This document shows positions 1 to 10,096 of a DNA stretch of 58,667 bases, one piece after another. Every line of letters begins with the position of its first letter. The stretch's first letter is position 1. The notes below the pieces were generated by a model. That model did no database searches. It saw only the letters and a program-made list of their open reading frames with translations, and was not told where the DNA came from. Both the position numbers and the translations under genes were made by a program. Source of the DNA: Fidelibacterota bacterium (GTDB taxonomy: Bacteria > Fidelibacterota > Fidelibacteria > Fidelibacterales > Fidelibacteraceae); assembly GCA_028718545.1 (NCBI GenBank), contig JAQULT010000004.1:1-58667 (forward strand), read 5' to 3'.

Positions 1-3000
1 TTACCGAACCTGCAAAGGCATTGGTCGGCAGGAACATCTCTTCATCAAATCCATAGCGGTATTTGTAGGCGATATTCTTATATATCTTCAGAGAATCCAG
101 GCCGCTGACACCGTTGTTTCCTTTGCTGTAATTGTTGGTATAGCTGATGCGGATCGGATCGATCTTATCCAGAAGTGCGGAAACGCTGATCTTGGGCTTT
201 GCTTTTGCCGGAGTTGCTGCGGGCGCAGGCCTGTTGCCTGCCGGAGATTGTTTAGCCGCAGCTGCTCCTGGATTTTCTTCGCGGGATATTTCTTTTCGCT
301 GCGGTGCCGCTGATTTTTGCTGCTCTGTTTGCTTTTCAGCTTCGCGCGCTTTTTGCCGGTCTTTGAATTTTTTATTGTAAGTATCCCATATCTGTTTGGG
401 TGAAAGGGTTAGCGATGCTGAAAAATTTCTTCCCGATGACACATTGGCATAATCCAGGTTATTTTGCTTGGTGTAACGGTATGCGGTAGCATAGCTGAAG
501 CGGGGTTTAAACCAGACGGAAAAATTGGGATTATAGGAGATATTGACACTTTCGGTGATCAGATTCACATTGCCAACGTTTATACCGTTCATCAGACTGT
601 CGTAGGCAAGATCGGTGAAGATTTTCCAGACTTTATACCGGTAATCCTGCAGATCGCTGTTGATACTGCGCCGGTAACTGATCTTGAGCGATTCAAAGGG
701 ATCCAGGCTCCAGCCAAAGTTTTTAGATAAGCCAAAAGCATAACTGCTGATCGTATCCTGTGATGTCCGGGTAATTTTCTGGTCATCTTTCTGGTTGACG
801 CTCATATCCCAGCTGAAGGAAGAGGGTTTCCAGTAAAATTTCTTTTCTTTCATTGTTTTATTCAGGAAAGGGATCCAGGAAAGGTAAGGAATTCCTGTAC
901 CTTTATCGATCGCAAGATTATAGGAAAATTTTCCGTTCATAGAATAATTCTGCTGATCGAGGATCTCCAGACTGCTGGTCGTTGACCGGGAAATGCTGAA
1001 ACTGGCCTGCGCCGGATTGATCAGATAGCGCAGCAGTACATGATCGTCCCTGACGGCATTGCGTCTTAAAGAAGTGTTCAGCGACTGTACACGGGAAATC
1101 GATTTCAGGCTGTCGGCCGGATCGTCCTCGACCAGAATATCGGAGCCGGGATAATATTTTGGGGTGGCAATACTGTGCGACCTGGAGACAGTGACGGGCA
1201 GGACAACCCGCCATTTTTCCGGCATCAGCTTATTGACATTAACCGTCATGTTGATATTGTAGGATTCCGTCGAAGATTGGGTATTGGACATTTGTTGATT
1301 GACCTGATGGAAATCTGCGTCTTTTTTAATGGCATTGGCATTGAATTTGAACACTGCACCAAGATTAAAATCAAAGGACGCGCGCATTGCCATGCCGGGA
1401 TCGTTGTTGGTTTCGACTACCCGCATTTCGTTAACCCAGATCGAGCCGTAATAGTCCTTAAAGCCGTCGGGGTTCATGACTCCGATCTGCATTTTCTCGA
1501 TCCTTGACAGCGACGGGTCTCCGACAACACGGTAGACTTTTCCCGTATATTCCCCGTTCTGCTTGAAATGGAATTCACGGATCTTTCCGTTATCGTATTC
1601 CCGGTATTCGCCTTCCACATTTTCCGGTACCGTACGGTTTTTCAGGCGGGTAATGATATCGAAGATCATTTCAATATGATTCCGTTCGTCCCATTCCGGA
1701 TATATTTGGGTTTCTGCTTCATAATACTCGCTCATATTCCCGCGCCCGATGCGCAAAAAGAGCCGCAGAGGTTCCATATCGCCGGCGGCGGACTTGTCGC
1801 CGTAGATGAACATCTTCAGTTTCCGGTACATCAGCAGATTCTCGCCCTGCAGCATGACCTTTTCAGCCGCCGCATATTCGCGGGGACGCAGTCCCTGAAG
1901 ATTCAGTACCAATGCCTGTTCTTTTTGCCGTATCGTCGTTCCGTCCAGCGGATTGACCTGTTCACGTCCCGAAATACCCGGCGGCGATATATAATCCGCA
2001 TCTTCGTCACTATTCTTGACAGTAATAAAGAAACGATCATCATCTTTAATAAATTCCGGGGCCTCTTCCGTTGCCAGTCCCATTTCCTGCCATTCGTTCC
2101 CGACAATGGAAACGGATGCAAATTGAATGGTATCCTGATCTTCCACGCCAAACATACTCATCCGCATCATGCGTATGGACATAAAGCTGGGCATGCCCAC
2201 ACTGTCGATCATTGCCGTCAGGGGGATCCGGTACTGTTTCCACCCAGTGGCTTTTCCGCTATTGTCAAAATAGGTTTGGGAGGCCAGCCATTCGTCGCTG
2301 CTCAAATCCAGGTGATAGGAATAATAGTTGTTGGCCTGATCCAGTTTGCCGTCCCGGTCAATGTCTTCCGTTTCGGGATAGGGCTGGATGCCGTCGTTCC
2401 CGGCATTGCCCTCGCTGCCGTTTGCGTACCGGACTTCGCCGCGCTTATATCCTTCTTTATCAAAATTATCTGCCAGGGGGTCCCAGCCACGCGCCAATTC
2501 TTCGTCATCGGTAAGCCCGTTGATACCCAGGTCTTCGTTGTAATTGGTTGATATCTCCAAATTGCCGTTATCGTTCCGGTCTTCGTACTGCTTGATGCCG
2601 TCCCCGTATTCCGTAGAAGGGATATTCACATCATAATTAATATTATACCAGTCTTCCGTGATCTCTCCGATATCGATCTGCAGTTCGCCTTTATCACCCT
2701 TTACCCATAATTCGATATACTTGCTCTTGCTTTGGTCATACATATAGACCGGCTGCATGATGCCGCCCCAGATCTGCGGTGCATCGTGTTGTGTGGGATT
2801 GCCGCTGATGCCGTTGGTCTCCGGATCCAGGACCAGGCTTAAAACATTGGTATACTGATCGGTTTCGGTGACCTCTTTCTGGGGCCAGATGTTTTTGGTA
2901 TAGACGCCGAAGATCTTCGTCCCGTTGTTGTCGACACGAAAATAATTATACCAGAACATGAAACCGCGTTCGGGATACTGGGTCCCGAAATTATCATTTG

Positions 3001-5467
3001 CCGGTTTACTGGCATGTGTCCATTTCTGGAAACTGATATTCATCGGCGTTTTTTGACTGGCGGATTCAAAATCATCAAGTTTTGCCACACCGTCAAAATC
3101 GTTGCTCTCGGGATTTTCGATAGTATTGGGATTCGGCAGTATCTGAGCCACTTCGCTGCTGATCTTGATTCGGCTTGCTTCTTTCATGTGTACGAGCGGC
3201 AGGGCATTCATGGCGCGATTCAGCCAGTTGAGGTCGAAGGCAAACTCCGCGTTAACATCCCAGATAAAGTTCCGGAAAGGTTCATCGCCGATATTCACGT
3301 TCTTGTCATCCAGCACGCTGCGGTTATAATACATGGCCGTTGCGCCGATAAAGGCATTGCTGTTGATACGGTATTCCGCACGGGCTCCGGCCATCAGCTT
3401 TTGCTCGCCGATACCGCCGAATAACTGTTCGGTTTCATAGTTGATATCGATCTTTGCGTTCGAATTCATCGCTTCGGCACTTTTCAGCGTAATGATCCCT
3501 GAAAAATAATCAATATCGTAATCCACGCCGCGGGTCATTTTCTTCCCGTTGACCAGAATTTCCTCACTGCCTTCGATAATGAACATTTCGCCAAGCTCAA
3601 TCGTAGAACTGCGATTGGAATAGCGTGCTTCGATATAGTATTTCCTGGCCAGCCGTGCGGGATCGTTGTAGGAGCTGTTATAGATCTCGGGGACGGAAGG
3701 ACGATCCGGATCGTCTGCTGCGAGTAGCGTGTCGTTGTAGATGCCTTCCGTGGCCAGTATCTCTTCCGGAGCAGCCTGGAAAGGAAGAATAAATGGCATC
3801 CACAGTTCCCCGCGGGCAAGGTCTACAACCAGCTGCTGCGGTTTGATATCGATCTTGCCGTCGCTGCCGGGAACGCCGTTCTGATCATAATTGTCCAGAC
3901 CGAAATAGCGCAGATAGGGAATACCGTTCAAAAACTCCTTCGGCTGATTGGAACCATTGAAAAAGACCTTTAGTTCAAAACCTTCTTCATCGATATTTCT
4001 TGCCTTGAGATCATAAATATTCTTCAATTCCAGATCCCAGGTCTTATAACTGGGTTTGGGGTTTTCCGCCTTAATGATCTTCAGGTATTTCCCGTTGTTC
4101 AGGTCCCCGTAGCGTTTGCCGCTGCCGGTACGGTAGGCGATGGCCAGAATATTGTCATCGCTGAGCCCGATATTCAGCCGGACATATCCCTGATAAGGAT
4201 TGATCTCGTATTCGCCGGGCTGTTCGCTGCTGGGCTTTTTCAGTTTCCGGAAAAAGATGGAATCCGCCACGTCTTCTTCCGGCCGCTCAATGATGCGGAC
4301 CGGTGTGCCGTCGGGTGCAATATCCACAAAGGCGACGGCCCGGATCTTGGTATCTTCACGTTCGTTGGTGCTGATGTAAAGGTCGTATTCTTCCAGCATG
4401 TCGGAATAGGTAAATTTACCCGTCTGAAGATCGTAGGGATACATCTCGTTGCGAAACGATTCATCGACAAAGAAATAGACATTGCGCTTATATTCATAAT
4501 CGTAGATCTGAACGGTTGAGCCGCCGTCGGTACCGGCGGATCCTCCCCAGGATTTCTTTTTGCTGTCCTTCTTTTCGTAAGACGCAATAGCGGTCACATT
4601 GATGGGACCCAGTTTCAGATTGGCTTTTCCGCCGAAGAGACCGCTGGAAGACGCCGAGCCGGTTACGAACTGCGTTCCGGGGAGGGAGAGTCCGATATTC
4701 CCGAAGTTCGCACTTTGTACGATCTCGTCCTCTTTCCCCTTATAGTCGATCTTGATCGCGTTCTCGAACTCAAAATCGCGCTCGCTGTCCTCGTCGATGG
4801 AAATGGTTATACGGTCTCCGATAGTCCCTTCAATGGTAAATTGCTGGGTCTGATCCATCAGGAAGTTCTTTTGTTCATTCTCCATATTTCCGGTTGCCAG
4901 AATGGAGTTGTTTTGCTGATTATATTTTCCGGTAATGGAGATTAGTCCGCGAATACGCAAAGAGACCCGTTGTCCGGCGATATCGGCGCCAATGATCTCC
5001 AGAGATTGTCCGGAATAGGCGGCGGCGGCAGGATCGATATAGTAGGAACTGTCCGTTACTGCGACTTTGCGGTACCAGAGCTGTTCCCGGTTGAACTGAA
5101 CGCGGTTGCGGAAATATTCCTCATAGGACATATAGCGGGGAAGTCCCATGGGAGAAGTTCCGATCTGTTCATAAAAGAGCATATAATCCCCCGAGCTGCT
5201 GCTACTTTCGTAAAAGCGGATATCCCGGAGCAGTTCAGGATAATTCTTGCTGACGGGATAATAGGATTGATGGTAACCGCGCGTAAATCCTTTTGGCGCC
5301 GGAACAAAAGGCTGCGGCAGGCCGGGCATGGTATAGCGGTAAGAAAAAGCGGGGGTAAAATCCTTTGTGTTCCCCATTAAAAGGGAAAGCATCAGGATAC
5401 TGACCAGACCGGCGATGAATTTCCGCTGCTGTTTCAATGCTGTAATACGCGCCTCATTTTGTGTCAA
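1..5467 (-). CDS. sprA: SprA, type IX secretion outer-membrane translocon (3' end outside window)
   Basis: SprA (Sov) forms the very large outer-membrane beta-barrel through which type IX cargo leaves the periplasm. About 1,822 codons are open to the left edge without a stop. A hydrophobic signal segment (FIAGLVSILMLSLLMG) follows the N-terminus. Family hallmarks include TRGVDYDIDYFSG near residue 645 and LDDFESA near 795, followed by long stretches of alternating beta-strand character. Near residues 1700-1765 lies a charged then Ala/Pro-rich linker. SprA proteins are usually about 2,300-2,500 residues, so several hundred are missing. No ATG fits upstream of the signal peptide. I chose the TTG at 5467, preceded by AAGG 10 bases away; TTG at 5437 is the alternative. 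It follows rdgB by 42 bases. Identity is firm, the start less so. Confidence 0.93.
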   Translation of the reverse strand, partial: MTQNEARITALKQQRKFIAGLVSILMLSLLMGNTKDFTPAFSYRYTMPGLPQPFVPAPKGFTRGYHQSYYPVSKNYPELLRDIRFYESSSSSGDYMLFYEQIGTSPMGLPRYMSYEEYFRNRVQFNREQLWYRKVAVTDSSYYIDPAAAAYSGQSLEIIGADIAGQRVSLRIRGLISITGKYNQQNNSILATGNMENEQKNFLMDQTQQFTIEGTIGDRITISIDEDSERDFEFENAIKIDYKGKEDEIVQSANFGNIGLSLPGTQFVTGSASSSGLFGGKANLKLGPINVTAIASYEKKDSKKKSWGGSAGTDGGSTVQIYDYEYKRNVYFFVDESFRNEMYPYDLQTGKFTYSDMLEEYDLYISTNEREDTKIRAVAFVDIAPDGTPVRIIERPEEDVADSIFFRKLKKPSSEQPGEYEINPYQGYVRLNIGLSDDNILAIAYRTGSGKRYGDLNNGKYLKIIKAENPKPSYKTWDLELKNIYDLKARNIDEEGFELKVFFNGSNQPKEFLNGIPYLRYFGLDNYDQNGVPGSDGKIDIKPQQLVVDLARGELWMPFILPFQAAPEEILATEGIYNDTLLAADDPDRPSVPEIYNSSYNDPARLARKYYIEARYSNRSSTIELGEMFIIEGSEEILVNGKKMTRGVDYDIDYFSGIITLKSAEAMNSNAKIDINYETEQLFGGIGEQKLMAGARAEYRINSNAFIGATAMYYNRSVLDDKNVNIGDEPFRNFIWDVNAEFAFDLNWLNRAMNALPLVHMKEASRIKISSEVAQILPNPNTIENPESNDFDGVAKLDDFESASQKTPMNISFQKWTHASKPANDNFGTQYPERGFMFWYNYFRVDNNGTKIFGVYTKNIWPQKEVTETDQYTNVLSLVLDPETNGISGNPTQHDAPQIWGGIMQPVYMYDQSKSKYIELWVKGDKGELQIDIGEITEDWYNINYDVNIPSTEYGDGIKQYEDRNDNGNLEISTNYNEDLGINGLTDDEELARGWDPLADNFDKEGYKRGEVRYANGSEGNAGNDGIQPYPETEDIDRDGKLDQANNYYSYHLDLSSDEWLASQTYFDNSGKATGWKQYRIPLTAMIDSVGMPSFMSIRMMRMSMFGVEDQDTIQFASVSIVGNEWQEMGLATEEAPEFIKDDDRFFITVKNSDEDADYISPPGISGREQVNPLDGTTIRQKEQALVLNLQGLRPREYAAAEKVMLQGENLLMYRKLKMFIYGDKSAAGDMEPLRLFLRIGRGNMSEYYEAETQIYPEWDERNHIEMIFDIITRLKNRTVPENVEGEYREYDNGKIREFHFKQNGEYTGKVYRVVGDPSLSRIEKMQIGVMNPDGFKDYYGSIWVNEMRVVETNNDPGMAMRASFDFNLGAVFKFNANAIKKDADFHQVNQQMSNTQSSTESYNINMTVNVNKLMPEKWRVVLPVTVSRSHSIATPKYYPGSDILVEDDPADSLKSISRVQSLNTSLRRNAVRDDHVLLRYLINPAQASFSISRSTTSSLEILDQQNYSMNGKFSYNLAIDKGTGIPYLSWIPFLNKTMKEKKFYWKPSSFSWDMSVNQKDDQKITRTSQDTISSYAFGLSKNFGWSLDPFESLKISYRRSINSDLQDYRYKVWKIFTDLAYDSLMNGINVGNVNLITESVNISYNPNFSVWFKPRFSYATAYRYTKQNNLDYANVSSGRNFSASLTLSPKQIWDTYNKKFKDRQKAREAEKQTEQQKSAAPQRKEISREENPGAAAAKQSPAGNRPAPAATPAKAKPKISVSALLDKIDPIRISYTNNYSKGNNGVSGLDSLKIYKNIAYKYRYGFDEEMFLPTNAFAGSV

Positions 5468-5509
5468 ACATCAACTGCCTTAACAACTGGTCCGGACATA
5501 TCCTCCTGA

Positions 5510-6118
5510 TTACAGGTATTTTTTTATCTTTAATGTATGAATAAAAGCATCCAGTGCTTTTCCGCGGTGGCTGATCCGGTTCTTTTCTTTCAGATCCAGT
5601 TCGGAAAACGTCTTTTGCAGCGGCTCGTAAAAGAATACGGGGTCGTATCCGAATCCTCCCTCGCCTTTTGCTTCTTGAAGTATGCGTCCTTCCACCCGGC
5701 CTTCAACATCCCAGGATTCCTGATTGTCAACATAGGCGATGCTTGTACGGAAGCAGGCGCTGCGTTGTTCCTGGGGAATATTATTCATGCGTTCCAGCAG
5801 GAGAAGAACATTATCGCGGTAGCTTGCATTTTCCCCTGCAAATCTGCTGGAATAAATGCCGGGAGCACCGTTGAGAGCATCGACTTCCAGGCCCGTATCG
5901 TCGGCGATCGCCGGCAAACCGGAAAAGGCGTGCACGGCACGGGCTTTCAAATAGGCATTTTCCCGAATACTGTTGCCATCTTCGCTCACCTCCGGAAGAT
6001 CCGGATAATCATCCAGCGTCTTCAACTGAAGGCTGTTTCCGATCTTTTCCCTGAACTCACGGATCTTGTCACGGTTGTGTGTTGCCAAAACGATGATTTT
6101 TGCCTTTTTTTTCATCAT
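5510..6118 (-). CDS. rdgB: XTP/dITP diphosphatase (RdgB/HAM1 family)
   Basis: Hydrolyses non-canonical purine nucleoside triphosphates (XTP, dITP, ITP) to monophosphates, cleansing the nucleotide pool in the cytoplasm. The 202-residue product matches the usual ~200. It carries the N-terminal THNRDK substrate motif (about residues 13-18), DDTGLEVDAL, GIYSSRFAG, FGYDPVFF and the C-terminal SHRGKAL. A longer reading frame begins at a TTG at 6154, but the family N-terminus starts directly before KIIVLATHN, so I start at the first of two adjacent ATGs (6118; the next is 6115). It lies 46 bases after the nuclease gene and 42 bases before sprA. The identification is certain; the start is probable. 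Confidence 0.95.
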   Translation of the reverse strand: MMKKKAKIIVLATHNRDKIREFREKIGNSLQLKTLDDYPDLPEVSEDGNSIRENAYLKARAVHAFSGLPAIADDTGLEVDALNGAPGIYSSRFAGENASYRDNVLLLLERMNNIPQEQRSACFRTSIAYVDNQESWDVEGRVEGRILQEAKGEGGFGYDPVFFYEPLQKTFSELDLKEKNRISHRGKALDAFIHTLKIKKYL

Positions 6119-6164
6119 TGTGTGGAATTTAGCACGCGGGCATCGATTATTCAATATTTTTCCG

Positions 6165-7097
6165 TTAAAATCCGAGTTTTACGCAAATCGGATAATGATC
6201 GGAATAACCACCGCTGATCTCCATTCCCTTATAGAAACGCAAAGGTCCTCCGCCCGGCATTTCGCGGATCCAGAAAGGTGCAACAAGCCGTGTTTCTTTT
6301 ATCTCCAAACCGCAGGAGTCAAAAGCTGCAGACAGGAAATGATCGAACTGCACCCACTCTCCTTCATGATAATAGGTCCCGTAAATATGGCGCGGACGTT
6401 TGGCCTCCAAATAACGGATCTCCGGATCTTGCATTAGGTAACGCAGGCAGGTATCGGACGCATCATCGTTAAAATCGCCGGTCATCATGATGGCATAACC
6501 GGGATGTCTCTCCCGGACTTCCCGGACAGCCGAGTGCAGTACCGACGCGGCATAAAGGCGGTAGGGATCGGTCTCTGCTTTTCCGCCGCGCCGGGACGGC
6601 CAGTGGTTGATAAAAAGTGTCAGCGTGTCTTTTGATCCCCTTAATGCAAGATCGGCACGCATCAGTGGCCGGCTGTGATAACCGCGTGCTTCGATAAAAA
6701 CGGGATAATAACTGCAGTGGATGAGTACAAATTTATCCCTGCGGTACATCAGCGCCGGATCAATTCCGCGGATATCGGGACCTTCGTCAATGCGGATCTC
6801 CCAGTCCCGGTAGTGTCCCAGCTGCAGAGCAAGATCTTCCAGCACTTCCCGATTCTCCACTTCGACCATGGCCAGGAGATCCGGATCGACATGGTTAACC
6901 ACATCGGCCATATGCCGGGATTTCAGGGCGTAGGCACGATAAGTAAAGCGCTTTGCGCCACCGGGCATGAAATCGCCGTCCTTTGTTCCGGGATCGTCCC
7001 GGATATCGAATAAATTTTCCATATTCCAGAACATCAGACAGAGATCCCCTGCCATACAAAAAGAAAAGAGCATGAAGAATAAAATGGCCTTTTTCAT
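6165..7097 (-). CDS. Secreted endonuclease/exonuclease/phosphatase-family protein
   Basis: A 310-residue member of the EEP (DNase I-like) superfamily with a clear Sec signal peptide (AILFFMLFSFCMAG), so it should act outside the cytoplasm. Visible catalytic-core motifs are FWNMENLFD near the mature N-terminus, the metal-ligand Glu in MVEVENREV, the TGDFNDD motif (Asn/Asp pair), QFDHFL, and the terminal SDHYPI with the catalytic Asp-His. All key residues appear present. The substrate (extracellular nucleic acid, or a phosphoester) cannot be read from sequence. The start ATG is preceded by a strong GAGGGGG. The gene sits 50 bases after the HAD phosphatase and before rdgB, in a run that otherwise handles nucleotides and DNA repair. 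Confidence 0.85.
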   Translation of the reverse strand: MKKAILFFMLFSFCMAGDLCLMFWNMENLFDIRDDPGTKDGDFMPGGAKRFTYRAYALKSRHMADVVNHVDPDLLAMVEVENREVLEDLALQLGHYRDWEIRIDEGPDIRGIDPALMYRRDKFVLIHCSYYPVFIEARGYHSRPLMRADLALRGSKDTLTLFINHWPSRRGGKAETDPYRLYAASVLHSAVREVRERHPGYAIMMTGDFNDDASDTCLRYLMQDPEIRYLEAKRPRHIYGTYYHEGEWVQFDHFLSAAFDSCGLEIKETRLVAPFWIREMPGGGPLRFYKGMEISGGYSDHYPICVKLGF

Positions 7098-7147
7098 TTC
7101 CCCCTCATTTCGACCAGCGCCGTTATCAGGAACAGCTCCGGCCTTAC

Positions 7148-7828
7148 TTACAATTTTTCATAAAGTTGGATCAATTCTCTCAGATCGTCAATGACCACTT
7201 CAGCGCCGGCTTCCTTAAGCAACGGGACATCGTTATAGCCGTAGCTGACCAAAATGGGTGTTAACGCGGCGGCCCGGGCGAACTGCAGGTCCGGCAGGCT
7301 GTCGCCCAGCATCCATCCCGGCAGGGGTTCCCGCAATTTTAGGGATGCCAGTACATATTTCCAGACAGCCGGATCGGGTTTTAACACCTCCAGGGTATCG
7401 CCGCCGACCAGCAGGCTGAAAGCTTTATGGATCTTAAAGTGTTCCAGCATTTCATATACCATCGCTTCGGGCTTGTTCGATACCACGATCTGCGGGATAT
7501 TCCGAAAATAGCTCAGCACCTCTTTGACGCCGGGGTACAAATGGGAACGGTCCACCAGATGTTGGCGGTAGTATTCCGCCATAGCCTTTCCAGCCTGCTG
7601 AACCTCTTCGGCGTTCACGGACCTCTGCTGCTTTTGCGACAGCGCATAACGAATGGAACGCTCGACCAGTTTGAGAATCCCGCTGCCGATAAAATCCCGG
7701 ATCCGCATTTCGGGAATGCGGGGCAATCCCTGCTCTTCCAGGATCACATTCATACTCTCGGCAATATCGGGCAAGGTATTGCACAGGGTGCCGTCAAAAT
7801 CGTAAATGATCAATTCCGGTTTTTTCAT
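7148..7828 (-). CDS. HAD-superfamily phosphatase, phosphoglycolate phosphatase-like
   Basis: A 226-residue haloacid-dehalogenase phosphatase. Motif I is DFDGTLCNT with nucleophile Asp10 and acid/base Asp12, motif II is the VSNKPE stretch (Ser followed by Asn), and motif IV is GDSLPDLQ. A helical cap lies between motifs I and II (about residues 16-80), the class C1 arrangement of Gph/PGP enzymes. Phosphoglycolate released during repair of 3'-damaged DNA ends is the likely substrate given its coupling to pcrA, but other small phosphates are possible. Its start overlaps the pcrA stop by 4 bases, which indicates translational coupling. Family assignment is firm; substrate is not. Confidence 0.85.
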   Translation of the reverse strand: MKKPELIIYDFDGTLCNTLPDIAESMNVILEEQGLPRIPEMRIRDFIGSGILKLVERSIRYALSQKQQRSVNAEEVQQAGKAMAEYYRQHLVDRSHLYPGVKEVLSYFRNIPQIVVSNKPEAMVYEMLEHFKIHKAFSLLVGGDTLEVLKPDPAVWKYVLASLKLREPLPGWMLGDSLPDLQFARAAALTPILVSYGYNDVPLLKEAGAEVVIDDLRELIQLYEKL

Positions 7829-10011
7829 AATCGCTCAATAAATTTTTCCGCAATGGTTTTTCGCACGCCGTTATCAAAATCGATGTGGAAAAACACCTGG
7901 CCGGAAGATTTGATGGCGCTGCGGATCTTTCCTTTCCCGAACATTGGGTGTTTGACCCGATCCCCGACCTTCAGGCTGCCCGGAGCGGCCGGGCGTAGTG
8001 CGGATGCAGCGCCGATTTCGCGGGATCCCGTTTCTTTCCGCGTTCCGGGATAATACTCCCGTTCACGGCCAAAACTTTTTTCTTTCCGCAGTCTGGAAGG
8101 CCTTTCCGTTTGTATGCATTGCGGAGGGATCTCAAATATAAATTCGGAACTTTCGGCGCCCAGCAGCTGTCCATAGCGCATGCGCTGTCCGGCGGATGTA
8201 ATGGTAACCCGGTCCCTTGCGCGTGTAAGCGCCACATAGAAAAGACGGCGCTCCTCCTCCATCTCCTTTGGTTCCAGTCGGCTACGTTCCAGCGGGAACA
8301 GGCCTTCTTCCATGCCGGCAATGTAGACATGCCGGAATTCCAGACCCTTGGCGCTGTGCACCGTCATCAGGGTCACGGCATCCGAACTGTCCTCCCATTG
8401 ATCAATATCGGTTTGCAATGCGACATCATGTAAAAAATCCGCGATTGTCGCGCCGGGATTGTATTTTTCAAACTGGGTGACACCGTTTACGAATTCTTCC
8501 AAATTCCTGCGGCGTTCCTGCTGTTCGGGATCCTTTTCATTGTCGTACATCGCATGAAGCCCGCTTTTTTCTAGGACTTCCAGGACAAATTCGGATGGAG
8601 GCATTTGCCGTATTCGGGACTGCAGATCCAGCATTATCGCCATAAAGGCCTCCAGCTGCTTTGCGGCATTCTTGTGCAGTCCGGCCTCCTGCGGATACTG
8701 CAGGCTTTCCCAAAGCGTCCGCCGGGTCTCTAGCGCGAACTGCTCGAGCCTGGCGATACTGGTTTCTCCGATCCCGCGGCCGGGTACATTGATAATGCGC
8801 TTCAAATTCACCGCATCCCGGGGATTGAGCAGCAGGTTCAGATATGCCAGGAAATCCTTGATCTCTTTGCGTTCGTAGAATTTTACTCCGCCGACCAGCA
8901 CATAGCGGATACCACGGTTGCGCAGGGCTTCTTCCAGAAGCCTTGACTGCGCATTGGTGCGGTACAGGATCGCGGCGTCGCGGAAATCCGTTCCCGATTG
9001 CAGAATACTCTTTGCTATATAGTTGGCCTCGTCGTAATCGCTTTCACAGATGCGGTAAAGGATCTTTTCGCCTTCTCCGGCTTCGGTCCAGAGATTTTTA
9101 TCCGCCCGTTCACGGTTGCCTTTGATCATGGCCGATGCAGCTTCAATAATGGTCCGGGTGCTGCGGTAATTCTGTTCGAGCTTAATAATGCGGGCTCTGG
9201 GAAAATGTTTTTCGAATTCCAGAATATTCCGGATATCGGCGCCGCGCCAGCCGTAAATGGACTGATCGTCGTCCCCGACGACACAGATATTGTGATGCTT
9301 TCCGCTAAAACAGGTCAGGAGCTCAAACTGCGCCGGATTGGTATCCTGATATTCATCCACCAGTACGTAATCCCAGCGATGGCGGTACTTTTCGGCAACT
9401 GCGGGATGACGGCGGAACAGCAGGATAGGCCGCATCAGCAGGTCGTCGAAATCGCAGGCATTGTTCTCGCGGAGGCGTTTTTCATACAATGCGTAAATAT
9501 CGGCCAGCTTTTCCTGCATGAATTCACTGCCGCCTTTTTTTTCGGTATTATCCGGCAGCAGGATCTGTTGTTTCTGCCGGCTGATATAGTGCAGTACCGC
9601 AGCCGGCTGCAAACTTTTGGGATCAATGTCCAGATCCTTCAGGCATTTGATAAGGAGTGCGCGGGAATCGCTGCTGTCGTAGATCGTAAAATCCGAAGGA
9701 AATTCGGAATAATCCTTTTCACCGCGCAAAATACGCGCAGCTATGCTGTGAAAGGTACCGATATTGACGTAATTGACCTGTCCCAGAAGCCGGTTAACAC
9801 GCTCCTTCATTTCATTGGCGGCCTTATTGGTAAAGGTCACGGCAAGAATGCGGTTTGCGGTCGTTTTTTTTTGTTCGAGCAAATAAGCGATCTTGCGGGT
9901 CAGTACCCGGGTTTTGCCGGAACCGGCTCCGGCAAAGATCAGGACCGGTCCTTCCGTGGCCAGCACCGCTTCACGCTGGCGATCGTTCAATCCCGCAAGA
10001 ATATCGTGCAT
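7825..10011 (-). CDS. pcrA: ATP-dependent DNA helicase PcrA/UvrD
   Basis: Superfamily 1A 3'-5' helicase used in nucleotide excision repair, rolling-circle replication and removal of stalled RNA polymerase. The 728-residue product shows Walker A AGAGSGKT (27-34), motif II VDEYQDTNP (about 225), motif III DDQSIYGWRGAD, motif IV QNYRS, motif V TVHSAKGLEF and motif VI VALTRARD. The last ~50 residues (VGDRVKHPMFGKGKI onward) form the Tudor-like domain that in PcrA/UvrD contacts RNA polymerase. Length and domain order are normal. ATG follows AAGGG by about 5 bases. The gene begins after the ahcY terminator and overlaps the HAD gene by 4 bases. Confidence 0.96.
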   Translation of the reverse strand: MHDILAGLNDRQREAVLATEGPVLIFAGAGSGKTRVLTRKIAYLLEQKKTTANRILAVTFTNKAANEMKERVNRLLGQVNYVNIGTFHSIAARILRGEKDYSEFPSDFTIYDSSDSRALLIKCLKDLDIDPKSLQPAAVLHYISRQKQQILLPDNTEKKGGSEFMQEKLADIYALYEKRLRENNACDFDDLLMRPILLFRRHPAVAEKYRHRWDYVLVDEYQDTNPAQFELLTCFSGKHHNICVVGDDDQSIYGWRGADIRNILEFEKHFPRARIIKLEQNYRSTRTIIEAASAMIKGNRERADKNLWTEAGEGEKILYRICESDYDEANYIAKSILQSGTDFRDAAILYRTNAQSRLLEEALRNRGIRYVLVGGVKFYERKEIKDFLAYLNLLLNPRDAVNLKRIINVPGRGIGETSIARLEQFALETRRTLWESLQYPQEAGLHKNAAKQLEAFMAIMLDLQSRIRQMPPSEFVLEVLEKSGLHAMYDNEKDPEQQERRRNLEEFVNGVTQFEKYNPGATIADFLHDVALQTDIDQWEDSSDAVTLMTVHSAKGLEFRHVYIAGMEEGLFPLERSRLEPKEMEEERRLFYVALTRARDRVTITSAGQRMRYGQLLGAESSEFIFEIPPQCIQTERPSRLRKEKSFGREREYYPGTRKETGSREIGAASALRPAAPGSLKVGDRVKHPMFGKGKIRSAIKSSGQVFFHIDFDNGVRKTIAEKFIERL

Positions 10012-10052
10012 TTTACCCTTTCACGTACTGTGCCAAAAATAGCACCAAAACA

Positions 10053-10080
10053 AAAAAAGGAGAACAACTTTCTCCTTTTT
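10053..10080 (-). terminator. Intrinsic terminator after ahcY
   Basis: GGAGAA pairs with TTCTCC around a 5-base loop, extended by A/T pairs and flanked by T runs on both strands. On the minus strand a run of seven T follows the stem. It sits in the 85-base gap between the ahcY stop and the pcrA start and should end the transcript carrying folP to ahcY, at least partly. Confidence 0.8.
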
Positions 10081-10096
10081 CGATAAAAATGTGATC

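Noticed and set aside
1568..2551. 327-codon plus-strand frame at the left edge
   Set aside because: The minus strand here encodes SprA continuously with family motifs; this frame is its shadow.
6119..6154. N-terminal extension of rdgB from a TTG
   Set aside because: The extra 12 residues do not belong to the family and no ribosome site precedes the TTG.
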